NCBI GenBank assembly: GCA_007133065.1
Contig: SLNJ01000034.1
Location: 1-64,000 of the forward strand
DNA: 64,000 nt
From: Opitutales bacterium
GTDB lineage: Bacteria > Verrucomicrobiota > Verrucomicrobiia > Opitutales > Oceanipulchritudinaceae
Direction of reading: 5' to 3'
The translations under genes and the position numbers were made by a program. The notes beneath the pieces are model-generated. The model searched no databases and was not told where the DNA came from. It was given only the letters and a program-made list of their open reading frames with translations. Of this stretch, positions 16,319 to 24,547 are shown piece by piece (position 1 is the stretch's first letter; each line of letters begins with the position of its first letter).

Positions 16319-17314
16319 ATGAAACTCAGTCTCGATACCATCGGATACGGTGGGTATTTCACCCGCGATTACGAGAGCCTCTCGCTCGAGGACGCCTTCC
16401 GGCGCGCGGCGAAATTCGGATACGACGCCGCTTGCATTTACGCGCACCGGCCGCTCGGGTTCCCCGGCGACCTCGACGCCGATCGCCGCAAGAAGCTCGT
16501 CGACCTCGCTAAGGAACTCGACATCGAGGTCGGCGGCGTGGTCTGTTGCACCAACTACCAGGAGGGCAACCATATGCTGCTCTACCCGCAGGAAAAGGAG
16601 ATCATGTACACGAAGGCGGCGATCGATCTGGCGGCCGATGTCGGATCCAAGGTCGTGCGCGTCCTCGCCGCCTTTTACGGGTATTTCCAGAACCCGTACG
16701 CGAGCCAGGGATACGGGTCTCCCGCCTTCGAGTCGCGCTCGCGCCGGGTCTCCCGCAACGAGGACTTCCTCGAAGCGTGGCACCAGGTCCGCCGCGCCCT
16801 CAAGGAAGTCTCCGACTACGCCGCAGACAAGGGGATCGATCTCGCGCTCCAGACGCATCCCGAGATCACCGGTAACAATGAAGAAGCCCTCCAGATGATC
16901 GAGGAGGTCGGCGCATCCAACCTGAAGATCGGACTCGACCTCCCGCTCTTCGAGCGCTTCGACCATGAGTTCATCCGCAACACGGTTCACATGATGAAGG
17001 ATTACATGGTGTACTCGCACACGATCTCCCTCTGCCCCGCATTCACGGTCGGCGGTGCGCCGTACAGCTGGGAAGAGGTCACCCCGGGAAGCGAGCGCGA
17101 TCCGCTCCCCTGGGACGTCTTCCTGCAGGCGTGCAAGGAAATCGGGTACAACGGTTACTTCTCGCACGAGCAGTGCTCTCCGATCCTGGTCAAGGGACAC
17201 AAACTCGGCGGAGTCGACGTCGTGGACGAGCGTTACATCGAAGCCCGCAACTTCTTCCAGCAGCAGCTCCGCAAGCTCGGCACGTATTCAGGAAACAAAC
17301 CGGAGACGGTCTGA
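16319..17314 (+). CDS. sugar phosphate isomerase/epimerase-like TIM barrel (second)
   Basis: A second TIM-barrel isomerase of 331 residues, only distantly similar to the preceding one. Probable metal ligands: Glu or Gln in 'LALQTHPEITGN', Asp in 'KIGLDLPLF', His in 'VYSHTISL', and Glu in 'YFSHEQCSP'. The first ligand position, usually Glu, may be Gln here ('ALQTHP'). It ends the cluster, 97 bases after its neighbour. The chemistry is isomerisation or epimerisation of a sugar, inferred from fold and context. Confidence 0.85.
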   Translation: MKLSLDTIGYGGYFTRDYESLSLEDAFRRAAKFGYDAACIYAHRPLGFPGDLDADRRKKLVDLAKELDIEVGGVVCCTNYQEGNHMLLYPQEKEIMYTKAAIDLAADVGSKVVRVLAAFYGYFQNPYASQGYGSPAFESRSRRVSRNEDFLEAWHQVRRALKEVSDYAADKGIDLALQTHPEITGNNEEALQMIEEVGASNLKIGLDLPLFERFDHEFIRNTVHMMKDYMVYSHTISLCPAFTVGGAPYSWEEVTPGSERDPLPWDVFLQACKEIGYNGYFSHEQCSPILVKGHKLGGVDVVDERYIEARNFFQQQLRKLGTYSGNKPETV

Positions 17315-17722
17315 CTCAGTTGTCTTCGACACCGGGCTCCCGTGGCCCGATCGCATTGGCTCGCCTTCGTTCGTCGAAGGCCTGGTGCTCTGCCACAGCA
17401 ATCGAAGCGCGTAGGCGGGCCGGGCGGGGGTCGGGTGTTGCATGGGTACCGACTGCCTGGAGGGTCAGAGGCCGTCCTGACCCGAACCGATCCGGGTGAT
17501 ATACATCCGGTTGCAATCCGGACAGGCGGGGACGCTGTCCCTCCAGAAAGTCATTTGTGCATTTCGGTATCCTGTCACTGTCATTTCGCCCTCCGCAGTT
17601 CCGCCCCGCCGGGGCGGGTTGTCGGGAGCGAGTCGCACCCACCCGAAAATCGGGTGGCGCTACGGGGAGCCGGGAGATACTCTGCCGCGTCTCGTTCGGG
17701 GTGGCGGCGTTGCTCGATTCCT
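17315..17722. other. repeat-rich gap after the metabolic cluster
   Basis: A 408-base gap between the plus-strand cluster and the minus-strand nfo gene. It holds repeat B copy 1 (17456-17546) and, at 17641-17666, the palindromic motif ACCCGAAAATCGGGTGGCG, which recurs at 26761-26786. No gene is seen. The hairpins could end transcription from both sides, but none has a clear T-tract. Confidence 0.5.
17456..17546 (-). repeat. dispersed repeat B, copy 1 (two hairpins)
   Basis: Read on the minus strand it begins CTGGAGGGACAGCGTCCCCG and ends CTGACCCTCCAG. It aligns with 26798-26893 on the plus strand over its whole length. Two internal hairpins, GGACAG/CTGTCC and GGGTCAG/CTGACCC, give it the look of a BIME/REP-type element. 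Confidence 0.75.
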
Positions 17723-18604
17723 TCACCCGCCCGAGCGGATCTTCTTCAAGGCGGCGAGGGTCTCCCGGTCGTTGATGTTGTCCTTGCCCTTTGGGGTCTC
17801 GAGGCAGAATGGAATGTTGCGGAAGGCCCGGTGGACGATGATGGCCTCAAAGCACTCCCAGCCGATCTGCCCCTTGCCGAGGAGTTCGTGCCGGTCCGTG
17901 TTCGACCCGAGCTCGCCCTTGCTGTCGTTGGCATGGAGGCAGACCACCTCTTTCCATGGAATCTTTCGGCGGAACCGCTTCAGAAACCGGTCCAGCTCCT
18001 CCGGCGTGCGCAGATCGTATCCGGCTGCGAAGAGGTGACAGGTGTCGAGACAGACCGCCAGACGGTCGCGGTGGGACGAGTGATCGAGCAGGTAGGCGAT
18101 CTCTTCGATCGTTCGCCCGAGTGTGTTCCCCTGCCCCGCCGTAAATTCCAGCGCAATCCGCGTTTCACCGTCGAATCGCTCGAATATCCAGTCGAGCGAT
18201 TCGAGCACCCGTTGCAGACCCGCCTCGACTCCCCGGCCGCGGTGCGAACCCGGGTGCAGGACGATGAACGGAAGCTCGAGAAGCCGACAGCGCTCCAGCT
18301 CGTCGAGCAGCGATTGCCGCGATTTATCGAGGTTCCCGGCGTCGTCCCCCGCGAGGTTGATCAGGTACCCGGAGTGTGCGAAGACGGTGGCGAGACCGGA
18401 CCGGTCCCGCGCCTCCCGATAGGCCGCGAGGGCCTGATCGGCCAGCGGCGAGGCAAACCACTGCATATTGTTCTTGGTGAAGACCTGGAGGTTCTCGCAT
18501 CCGAGATCGGCGGCGCGTTCCAGCGCCTTGTGGTGTCCCCCGGCGATCGATAAGTGTGCGCCAAACGTCGGGTGCGAGCGGCGAGGCGATGTCTTGCTGT
18601 TCAT
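17723..18604 (-). CDS. nfo: endonuclease IV (deoxyribonuclease IV)
   Basis: The AP endonuclease of base-excision repair, which cuts 5' of abasic sites using three zinc ions. It is a TIM barrel of 293 residues with every metal-ligand region: 'GAHLSIAGG', 'FAHSGYLINLAG', 'VLHPGSHRG', 'ALEFTAGQGN', 'CLDTCHLFAAGYD', 'CLHANDSK', 'NTDRHELLGKGQIG' and 'LETPKG'. I start at the ATG at 18604, ahead of 'SHPTFGAHLSIAGG'; a further 13 upstream codons are open but show no similarity. It is unrelated to the metabolic cluster and convergent with it. Confidence 0.95.
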   Translation of the reverse strand: MNSKTSPRRSHPTFGAHLSIAGGHHKALERAADLGCENLQVFTKNNMQWFASPLADQALAAYREARDRSGLATVFAHSGYLINLAGDDAGNLDKSRQSLLDELERCRLLELPFIVLHPGSHRGRGVEAGLQRVLESLDWIFERFDGETRIALEFTAGQGNTLGRTIEEIAYLLDHSSHRDRLAVCLDTCHLFAAGYDLRTPEELDRFLKRFRRKIPWKEVVCLHANDSKGELGSNTDRHELLGKGQIGWECFEAIIVHRAFRNIPFCLETPKGKDNINDRETLAALKKIRSGG

Positions 18605-18689
18605 GTGCGGTCGTGTTGGGAGTGGTGCTTGCCGATGGAGCACGATTGGAGGTTCTGGCGAGGGAGGAGCAAACGCTTGGAAGGCCGCC

Positions 18690-20936
18690 TCAGCAACAGT
18701 AGATCGGGCTCGACCAGGCCATCTGCCCGTCTTCCTGGATGGCTTTGATGTAATAGGGTGTGGTGCGATCGGCAGGGGGATCGACCTCCAGATCCAGGCT
18801 CAGTTCCCGTTCGTGGAGCCGGCTCGGATAACGCTGGATGCTCAGGTGCATGCCCAGACCGCCGAAATCGATGGTCTGGCAGTCCTCCAACTCGCTCAGA
18901 TCGACCCAGGCCTCGCCGGCCTGCGAGCGGAAGTGGATGCGCCCGCTGCTCGTCTGATCGAGAATCAGATCGAAACCGTCGACATCCCCGGTGGTGCGCG
19001 AGCGGAAGCTCAGGCCGGCCGGGTGCCGGGCGATGATGCCATCGGCCGCCGAATCAAAGGCTACGGTGGAGGCCTCGCGAAGCTGGCATCCGTCCAGCTT
19101 GAGTTCGCCGTCCCAAGTCACGCGGCGACCACGGCCGCGCATCCGGGCTCCGCCCCAGAGCAGTCGGATGCGCCGGGATCCCGCGAGTCCCTCGAAGGCC
19201 TGCGGGCGGATCCGGCGCTCCAGTTGCCTGCCGTTGTACAGCTCCAGGGCTTCGAGCGGAGCCGTGCCGCGGGCCCTGGCCGTGAGGCGTTGATGGCTGC
19301 CTGCTGCTCCCTCAAGGATGGCGCCCATCACCGCCTCGCCGAGGTGCAGCTCCAGATCGATGCGGGCTCCGGTGGTCCCGTAGCAACGCCGCTCACGCAG
19401 GGCCCGGAAGATGGCGTCGCGGGTCAACTCCGTGCTGAGGACGCAGGTGAGGCCGCCGGCGATCCCGAAGAGCCCGGCACCCGGGCCCTCTGCTCCGGGT
19501 CTGCCCTTGTGTCCGTCGCTGTTGCAGACCACGCCGACGCGGTAGCCATGGTCGAAGGCATCGTGTAGCATCCATTCGAACACGCCCCAGCACGACGCGA
19601 TCTCCACCAAGGGGCAGAGATCGGGAGCGAAGTGGCGCCGGATGTCGGCGTAACGTCCTCCGACGTGGGCGATGAGCAACGCCCGGCCGTGCTCACGGAT
19701 ACATTGATAGAAGACTTCGGCCGGATGGGCGGGGCTTTGCTCGTGTGCCGGCTCTTCGATGAGCCAGTGGCTGGACCGGAATATCGGCTGATCCTCTTCC
19801 GGGTAGATCACGTTGTGATCGCCACCGGCGGCGGTATTGGCCGACCATTCATAGCCGGGCATCACCGCGAAACGGTTGGATTGATTGGCGTTGCGCACCA
19901 CGTCATTCAGGCGTTTCCAGTCCTCGTCGCTCATCTGGAAATCGTTGCCCTGGTGGCACGCGAAGTCACAGCGCGCCCAATCGCGGGCGAAGACGAAGTA
20001 TTCGGATTCGGTGCCCGTGCCGACGGTGGCGTCGGACTGCGCGTGCAGATCGCCCCAAAATTGGCGATAGGGAGTGCCGTCCACCGTCAGCGGATTGCTG
20101 GTGGCCTCCAGCGTTCCGGCCCGCACGTGCAGGCGGACGGTTCCCTGCCCCCGGCAGGTGAAGGGTATCCGCGTCGCGGATTCGGGATCCGTGGCGACCT
20201 GCTCGGGGAAGGTGAGCGCATCGTCGCCGTCCCGAGTTGCGTGGAGCTCGCCGGGCACGGGAGTCGGATTGCCCCAGGCGTCTTCGCCTTTGACGAAACA
20301 CTCGCCCGTCGCCGCCGCCGCCAGTCGGGTCGGCATGATGGGCACCAGCCGCTCGGCCGTTCCGGCTACCACGGGAAACACCGGTGAGGAGGGGACCGGT
20401 TGAGGCAGATTGCTGTTGGTCGGGTCGACCAGGAGCAGCATATCGTGCCGGCTCTCGATGAAGGTCTGGGCGCGCATGCCCGGAGAGCCGCCGCTGCGAT
20501 CGCCGAGGGTGATGGTGACGATATCGCCGGGCGAGAGGTGGCCGTCGTCGACATCGATGACCATGCCGCGATGCCAGGGGCGGACGTGGGCCTTCCGGTC
20601 GTAGCGTACGGCGAGCCTGGCCGCTCCGTCCGTGCTGACGCTGGTGTATGCCGGTGCGGCCGGTTCATCGAACTGGGGGGCTTCCCAATCGCTGGCGAAG
20701 CGCTGGACCAGTTTGATGGTTCCGCCCTCGTCGACGCCGTAGCTGCCGATGGTGTAGCGCAGCGTCCAGGTTCCGATGCTGCCGGCGACCACCGGACCAC
20801 CGGGTTCCCATGCGACCCGTCCCAGGCAGTGCTCCGCCAGTGCGGGGTCCATGCGCACGGCCCCCGGGACGGCATGGCGATTCGAGGTGCTGCGATCATG
20901 CGAAGCAGGGCCGGTCTCGGGGGCGTGTTCAGACAT
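18690..20936 (-). CDS. DUF3604 (PHP-like) protein
   Basis: A large protein of 748 residues matching DUF3604, a family with a PHP-type metal-dependent hydrolase fold. An N-terminal beta-rich part is followed by the PHP core from about residue 292: 'WGDLHAQSD' with metal-binding His, 'FACHQGNDFQMS', 'AGGDHNVIYPEE', 'LLIAHVGGRY' and 'CNSDGHKGRPGAEG'. No signal peptide is visible, so it may act inside the cell. Family members are frequent in polysaccharide-degrading and marine bacteria; the substrate is not known (phosphoester or sugar-related cleavage is a guess). It stands alone, between nfo and an epimerase-like gene on the same strand. Confidence 0.88.
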   Translation of the reverse strand: MSEHAPETGPASHDRSTSNRHAVPGAVRMDPALAEHCLGRVAWEPGGPVVAGSIGTWTLRYTIGSYGVDEGGTIKLVQRFASDWEAPQFDEPAAPAYTSVSTDGAARLAVRYDRKAHVRPWHRGMVIDVDDGHLSPGDIVTITLGDRSGGSPGMRAQTFIESRHDMLLLVDPTNSNLPQPVPSSPVFPVVAGTAERLVPIMPTRLAAAATGECFVKGEDAWGNPTPVPGELHATRDGDDALTFPEQVATDPESATRIPFTCRGQGTVRLHVRAGTLEATSNPLTVDGTPYRQFWGDLHAQSDATVGTGTESEYFVFARDWARCDFACHQGNDFQMSDEDWKRLNDVVRNANQSNRFAVMPGYEWSANTAAGGDHNVIYPEEDQPIFRSSHWLIEEPAHEQSPAHPAEVFYQCIREHGRALLIAHVGGRYADIRRHFAPDLCPLVEIASCWGVFEWMLHDAFDHGYRVGVVCNSDGHKGRPGAEGPGAGLFGIAGGLTCVLSTELTRDAIFRALRERRCYGTTGARIDLELHLGEAVMGAILEGAAGSHQRLTARARGTAPLEALELYNGRQLERRIRPQAFEGLAGSRRIRLLWGGARMRGRGRRVTWDGELKLDGCQLREASTVAFDSAADGIIARHPAGLSFRSRTTGDVDGFDLILDQTSSGRIHFRSQAGEAWVDLSELEDCQTIDFGGLGMHLSIQRYPSRLHERELSLDLEVDPPADRTTPYYIKAIQEDGQMAWSSPIYCC

Positions 20937-21037
20937 GATTGACAGGAAATCGCTTTTCGGGCGGTACGGAGAGACGCCCTCTGAAACCGGGCTGAAGAGG
21001 CGCCTTCATGGAGAAAGAAGCTTCAGAATTCCAGCAT

Positions 21038-21946
21038 CTACCGGGGGGTGCACGCTTCGCAGACGGCGTCGATGACCTCCTCGATATCGCGCTCGGGTTC
21101 GCCGAAGTATTCCAGCATGCGCGTCGGATTGCCGGTGGTCGAGTTCTCGCGGCCGCCGGAATCCGCATCGAAGATTACCTTGCCGCAACCGAGGCTCTCG
21201 CGTATCCGTTCGGCGAGTTCCCGGCGCGTCCAGAGACGCGGATGACAGACGTTGACCGCGCGCGGCATCCGATCCAGCCGCGACGCAGCCAGAAGCGTGC
21301 ACCGCACGAAATCGTGCATCGCGATCACCTGCACCCGCTCGTCAGGTCCCCCGCCCAGACTGCGGCCGTCGCGGATTGCTTCCGCCATACGCCGAATGAG
21401 CCCACCCTCAGGGCCGTTCGCGTGGTAGTAACGGAGGTGGACGACCCGCGAGCCCGCCTCGTCGCAGAGAAAATCGATCAGCTTCTCCTGGGCGAATCGG
21501 GCGAGACCGTACTCGTCGTTCGGGCGCTGGAGGTCCTCTTCCTTGCGCGGTTCCGGGTGCGTGCCGTACACGTTGCCGCTGCAACCGTTCACGATGTCCG
21601 CGTACCCGGCGTAACGCGCGGCGATCCGTCCGATTGCCGTGTAGTTGAGCGACCAGATTTTCTCGCGGGCGTCCTCGGCGGCGTGCTCGCTCGGGTCCCA
21701 CAGTTCGAGGAACACGACGTCGACGTCTGGAAGCGCGGCGGGGTCGCCGGTGCGGACCTCGTAGACCTGAGTCTGAACGCCGATCCCTTCGAGTTCATCG
21801 CGCACCGCCGTGTCGCTGAATCGAGCGGCGCCGAACACCGTGCTTCCCGACTCCCGCAATCGGCGGCAGAGTTCACGTCCGATCCGCCCCGAGGCGCCGA
21901 TCACGAGTGCACCTCTGGGTAGTCTCACAAAATCCGATTCGTTCAT
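21038..21946 (-). CDS. NAD-dependent epimerase/dehydratase-like protein
   Basis: An extended SDR with the N-terminal 'LVIGASGRIGRELCRR' (GxxGxxG) and 'NVYGTHPEP'. The expected catalytic YxxxK reads 'YGLAR', with Arg in place of Lys, followed by 'FAQEKLIDFL'. The protein is therefore either catalytically altered or uses another lysine. The C-terminal part has 'RAVNVCHPRLWTRRELAERI', as in sugar-nucleotide epimerases. I start at the ATG at 21946; 22 upstream codons are open but unconvincing. Length 302 residues. A role with sugar nucleotides or sugars is likely but unproven. Confidence 0.82.
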   Translation of the reverse strand: MNESDFVRLPRGALVIGASGRIGRELCRRLRESGSTVFGAARFSDTAVRDELEGIGVQTQVYEVRTGDPAALPDVDVVFLELWDPSEHAAEDAREKIWSLNYTAIGRIAARYAGYADIVNGCSGNVYGTHPEPRKEEDLQRPNDEYGLARFAQEKLIDFLCDEAGSRVVHLRYYHANGPEGGLIRRMAEAIRDGRSLGGGPDERVQVIAMHDFVRCTLLAASRLDRMPRAVNVCHPRLWTRRELAERIRESLGCGKVIFDADSGGRENSTTGNPTRMLEYFGEPERDIEEVIDAVCEACTPR

Positions 21947-22150
21947 TGCGTTGGTTGATTGCGTGGCCGAGCTTTGCATCCGGATCGTCGATTGACAAAC
22001 CGGAATCGCCATTTTGATTCCTCGATCCCCATGGCCTTCTCACGGAGGTTTTTCAGCAGAACCCCCCGGTCGCCCTGTGCCTCGTGAGAGACGATCGGAG
22101 GGAAGATGGTGGAAGGCGGAGCGAGTGAAAAAGCGAGGAGGAACGCTCCC

Positions 22151-23755
22151 CTACTCCACCGGTCCCTCTTCCGCCTCACGCAGGATCTCGATCGCGTGCC
22201 GGGTGTAGTTCTTGAGCAGGTTGTCCGCGGTCCGATCGGCCTCCTCGAGGATGGCCTTCGCCTCGGGGCCGCGCATGCGCGACAGCGCGTGGGCCGCGTC
22301 GCGCCGGACTTCCCAGACATGCGGCGTGAACGGCGGCTCGCGGCGGAGAACGTCGATCAGCGGTCTCGTCGCGGCGGGATCGCCGATTTCCCCGAGAGCA
22401 TACGCTGCGGCGGCCCGCACTTCCCAGGCTTCATCCTCCAGCGCGGCGATCAGTCGCGGCACGGCGGGCCGGCTGTGCAGGGTCCCGAGTTGCCGGGCTG
22501 CGTATGCGCGGACGGTGCAGTGGTGGTGTCCGAGCGCCCCGAGCGCGCTCTGTTCGAGTGCGGTGCGGGCCGCTTCGTCCTCGGCCTCAAACTCCAACAA
22601 CAGCACCGGACCGGGCCAGTTGATTTCGGCCTTGTGGTAGTCCGAGAACGAAAATCCGTGGAAGACGTTGTCGCCCCGGTGCACGGCTTCGGGTGGTACG
22701 GGGATCACGTCGAAGCCGTAGTTGTTCACGCGGCCGAGCGCCCCTGCAATCGGTCTCCCGTTGATGCCGATCTCGTGCAGTTCGCCGCCGGACCACGTGG
22801 AGATCGCCATCCGGGCATCGCGCAGGCGATCAACCGGGTCGGGGACGGGGATCGTGCAGGTCCCGCGGCCGGCGCGCGACATCCCGAACACCTCCGGTAC
22901 GTCGGTCGCCGGGTATCGGTGGACCGAGCGCCCGGGCCTCGATAACCGGATATCGTCGACTGCCGGGGTCTCGAACACGATGCCGGACGCATCCGTAATG
23001 CGCGCCTTGATGCGCATCGGCACATCCTTCTGATCCGGCACCCATGTGTTCTCCCATGTGACGGCGTAGGGTGCGGACGCGGCAGTGCCGAGATGGCGGT
23101 GGATGGCGCCGTCGCGGTACTGGTAGTGCCAGTCCCGGAATCGACCGTTTCCCGCCCAATCGAAGTCGTCGTAATAGCCGATGAAATCGGCGCGCACGAC
23201 CCCGTCACCCTCGACGTCCGCAAGCAGCACAGGGTGGTCTCCGATCACATCCCCCCGCTGCGGGTATACCACGGTTGCCGCGGTGTGCGGGACGGACGCG
23301 TCGCAATACACGCGCAGCGTGAACGCGTATACCCAGTAGAATCCGAACCCAAAGTCGTATTTCGTCTGCGGACCTGCGGCGAAGACGAACGCGTTGGAGC
23401 CTGACTTCAGGTGTTCGAGCGGTACCGGGGCAGCCGGGTTGCCCAGGAGGGTGCGGTAGTAATGATGCGGCGCCGCCGGCGTACCAACCGGTTGGGGAAT
23501 GTCGATCCAGTCGTGTCCGTTGACCCGGAACTGCTGCCCGCTGGTGCCGATGTGGCCGCCCCAGTATTCGACGGCCAGCTCTGCGCGGACCGCGCCGAGC
23601 AGGTCGACGCCTTCTATCGTGCGCTCCTGCCGCCGCAGCCACTCGGTCTGCATCGGGTGTGTCGCGCCGGGATCGACCTCTCCCCAGCGGCCTGCGTAGC
23701 AATATTCGCGATAGATGACAGGTTCGGAGTCCATGGAGCCGGGTGCACGGGTCAT
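22151..23755 (-). CDS. HEAT-repeat protein, paralogue 1
   Basis: It shares long stretches with the protein at 24548-26530: 'GRWGE.DPGATHPMQ', 'VEYWGGHIGTSGQ', 'DWIDIPQP', 'GPQTKYDFGFGFYW.YAF', 'FIGYYDD(Y)DWAGNGRF', 'DYHKAEINWPGP'. An N-terminal beta-sandwich-like region of about 370 residues is followed by HEAT repeats ('AWEVRAAAAYALGEIGDPAA', 'RPLIDVLRREPPF'). Unlike its paralogue, it lacks a visible signal peptide and the C-terminal Trp/Gly-rich domain. The start is uncertain: ATGs at 23755 and 23734, with an open extension to 23848. The function is unknown; the repeats suggest protein binding. The truncated N-terminus hints that a deletion removed its secretion signal. Confidence 0.8.
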   Translation of the reverse strand: MTRAPGSMDSEPVIYREYCYAGRWGEVDPGATHPMQTEWLRRQERTIEGVDLLGAVRAELAVEYWGGHIGTSGQQFRVNGHDWIDIPQPVGTPAAPHHYYRTLLGNPAAPVPLEHLKSGSNAFVFAAGPQTKYDFGFGFYWVYAFTLRVYCDASVPHTAATVVYPQRGDVIGDHPVLLADVEGDGVVRADFIGYYDDFDWAGNGRFRDWHYQYRDGAIHRHLGTAASAPYAVTWENTWVPDQKDVPMRIKARITDASGIVFETPAVDDIRLSRPGRSVHRYPATDVPEVFGMSRAGRGTCTIPVPDPVDRLRDARMAISTWSGGELHEIGINGRPIAGALGRVNNYGFDVIPVPPEAVHRGDNVFHGFSFSDYHKAEINWPGPVLLLEFEAEDEAARTALEQSALGALGHHHCTVRAYAARQLGTLHSRPAVPRLIAALEDEAWEVRAAAAYALGEIGDPAATRPLIDVLRREPPFTPHVWEVRRDAAHALSRMRGPEAKAILEEADRTADNLLKNYTRHAIEILREAEEGPVE

Positions 23756-23944
23756 TCTTATACCGGGCTCATATCGCGTCGTGCCCCCGTGGCAAACCGA
23801 AAACCGTCCGGCCATCTGCGCCGGACCGGCATCCGGGGCGGCAACCAACCCCGCGTGCGTTCCTGGCGCCGTTTCCGGTGCGATCCTCGCTCAAACCTTG
23901 CCATCCGGAGCTCTATCGTTTTTGCATCATTGGCAGGACCAGGC

Positions 23945-24545
23945 ATGGAGGAGTGGAACACTGAAACCGGGTTGAGTCGTGCGGAGTTTGAGAAGCTGAC
24001 GTTGTACTGCAACCGCTCCGACAACGCCACCGACAACCGCAATCGCGCCGTCGTGCTTGGGTTCACGGCTCCCGGCGTGAAAGTGGCTCCGGGACGGATC
24101 GCACACCTGCGGGAGCGCGGTGCAGCCGCGTGGACGACAATGGACCTCGCGCACGCATACCGCGGGCGCCTCGCCGCTTACCGGCGAATCGTGCTCTTTC
24201 TGCGACCCGATCTGGTCGTCGTTTACGACGACCTGCTGGCAGAGAAGACGGCGGTGTTCACATGGCTCGCCCATACCCCTGAGCCCGCCTGACGCGGAGG
24301 AGGGGCGCGTGCGGGTCCGGCGCGATCCGGCGTCGCTCGAAATGGAGGTGTTCATGTCGCCGGACGACAGCCTCGACTTCGCATGCACCGACCGGTTTGC
24401 GATCGATGTCAACGACCGTGTTCCCGCACCCCACCGGCGCACGTTTCCCGCTCAATACCACCTCTCCTGGACCGCTCCTCCCGCTGCCGGCCGGCGGTTT
24501 ATCGCGGTGATCGCGCTCAACGGAGCCCGCGCGGACACCGGTTGG
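23945..24545 (+). pseudogene. heparinase II/III-like protein, C-terminal remnant
   Basis: The plus strand between the two HEAT paralogues holds a broken polysaccharide-lyase-like sequence. The first frame contains 'MDLAHAYRGRLAAYRRIVLF' and 'LRPDLVVVYDDLLAEKTAVF' followed by 'TWLAHTPEP'. This is the pattern of the C-terminal beta-sheet domain of heparinase II/III-like proteins (arginine-rich strand, then 'vVvyDdl', then 'f.wllHt'). The frame stops at 24290 but continues in the next phase as 'PDAEEGRVRVRRDPASLEME'. A one-base shift near 24280 is implied. The 5' catalytic domain is absent, and the 3' end runs into the antisense end of the next gene. Confidence 0.7.
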
Positions 24546-24547
24546 AG

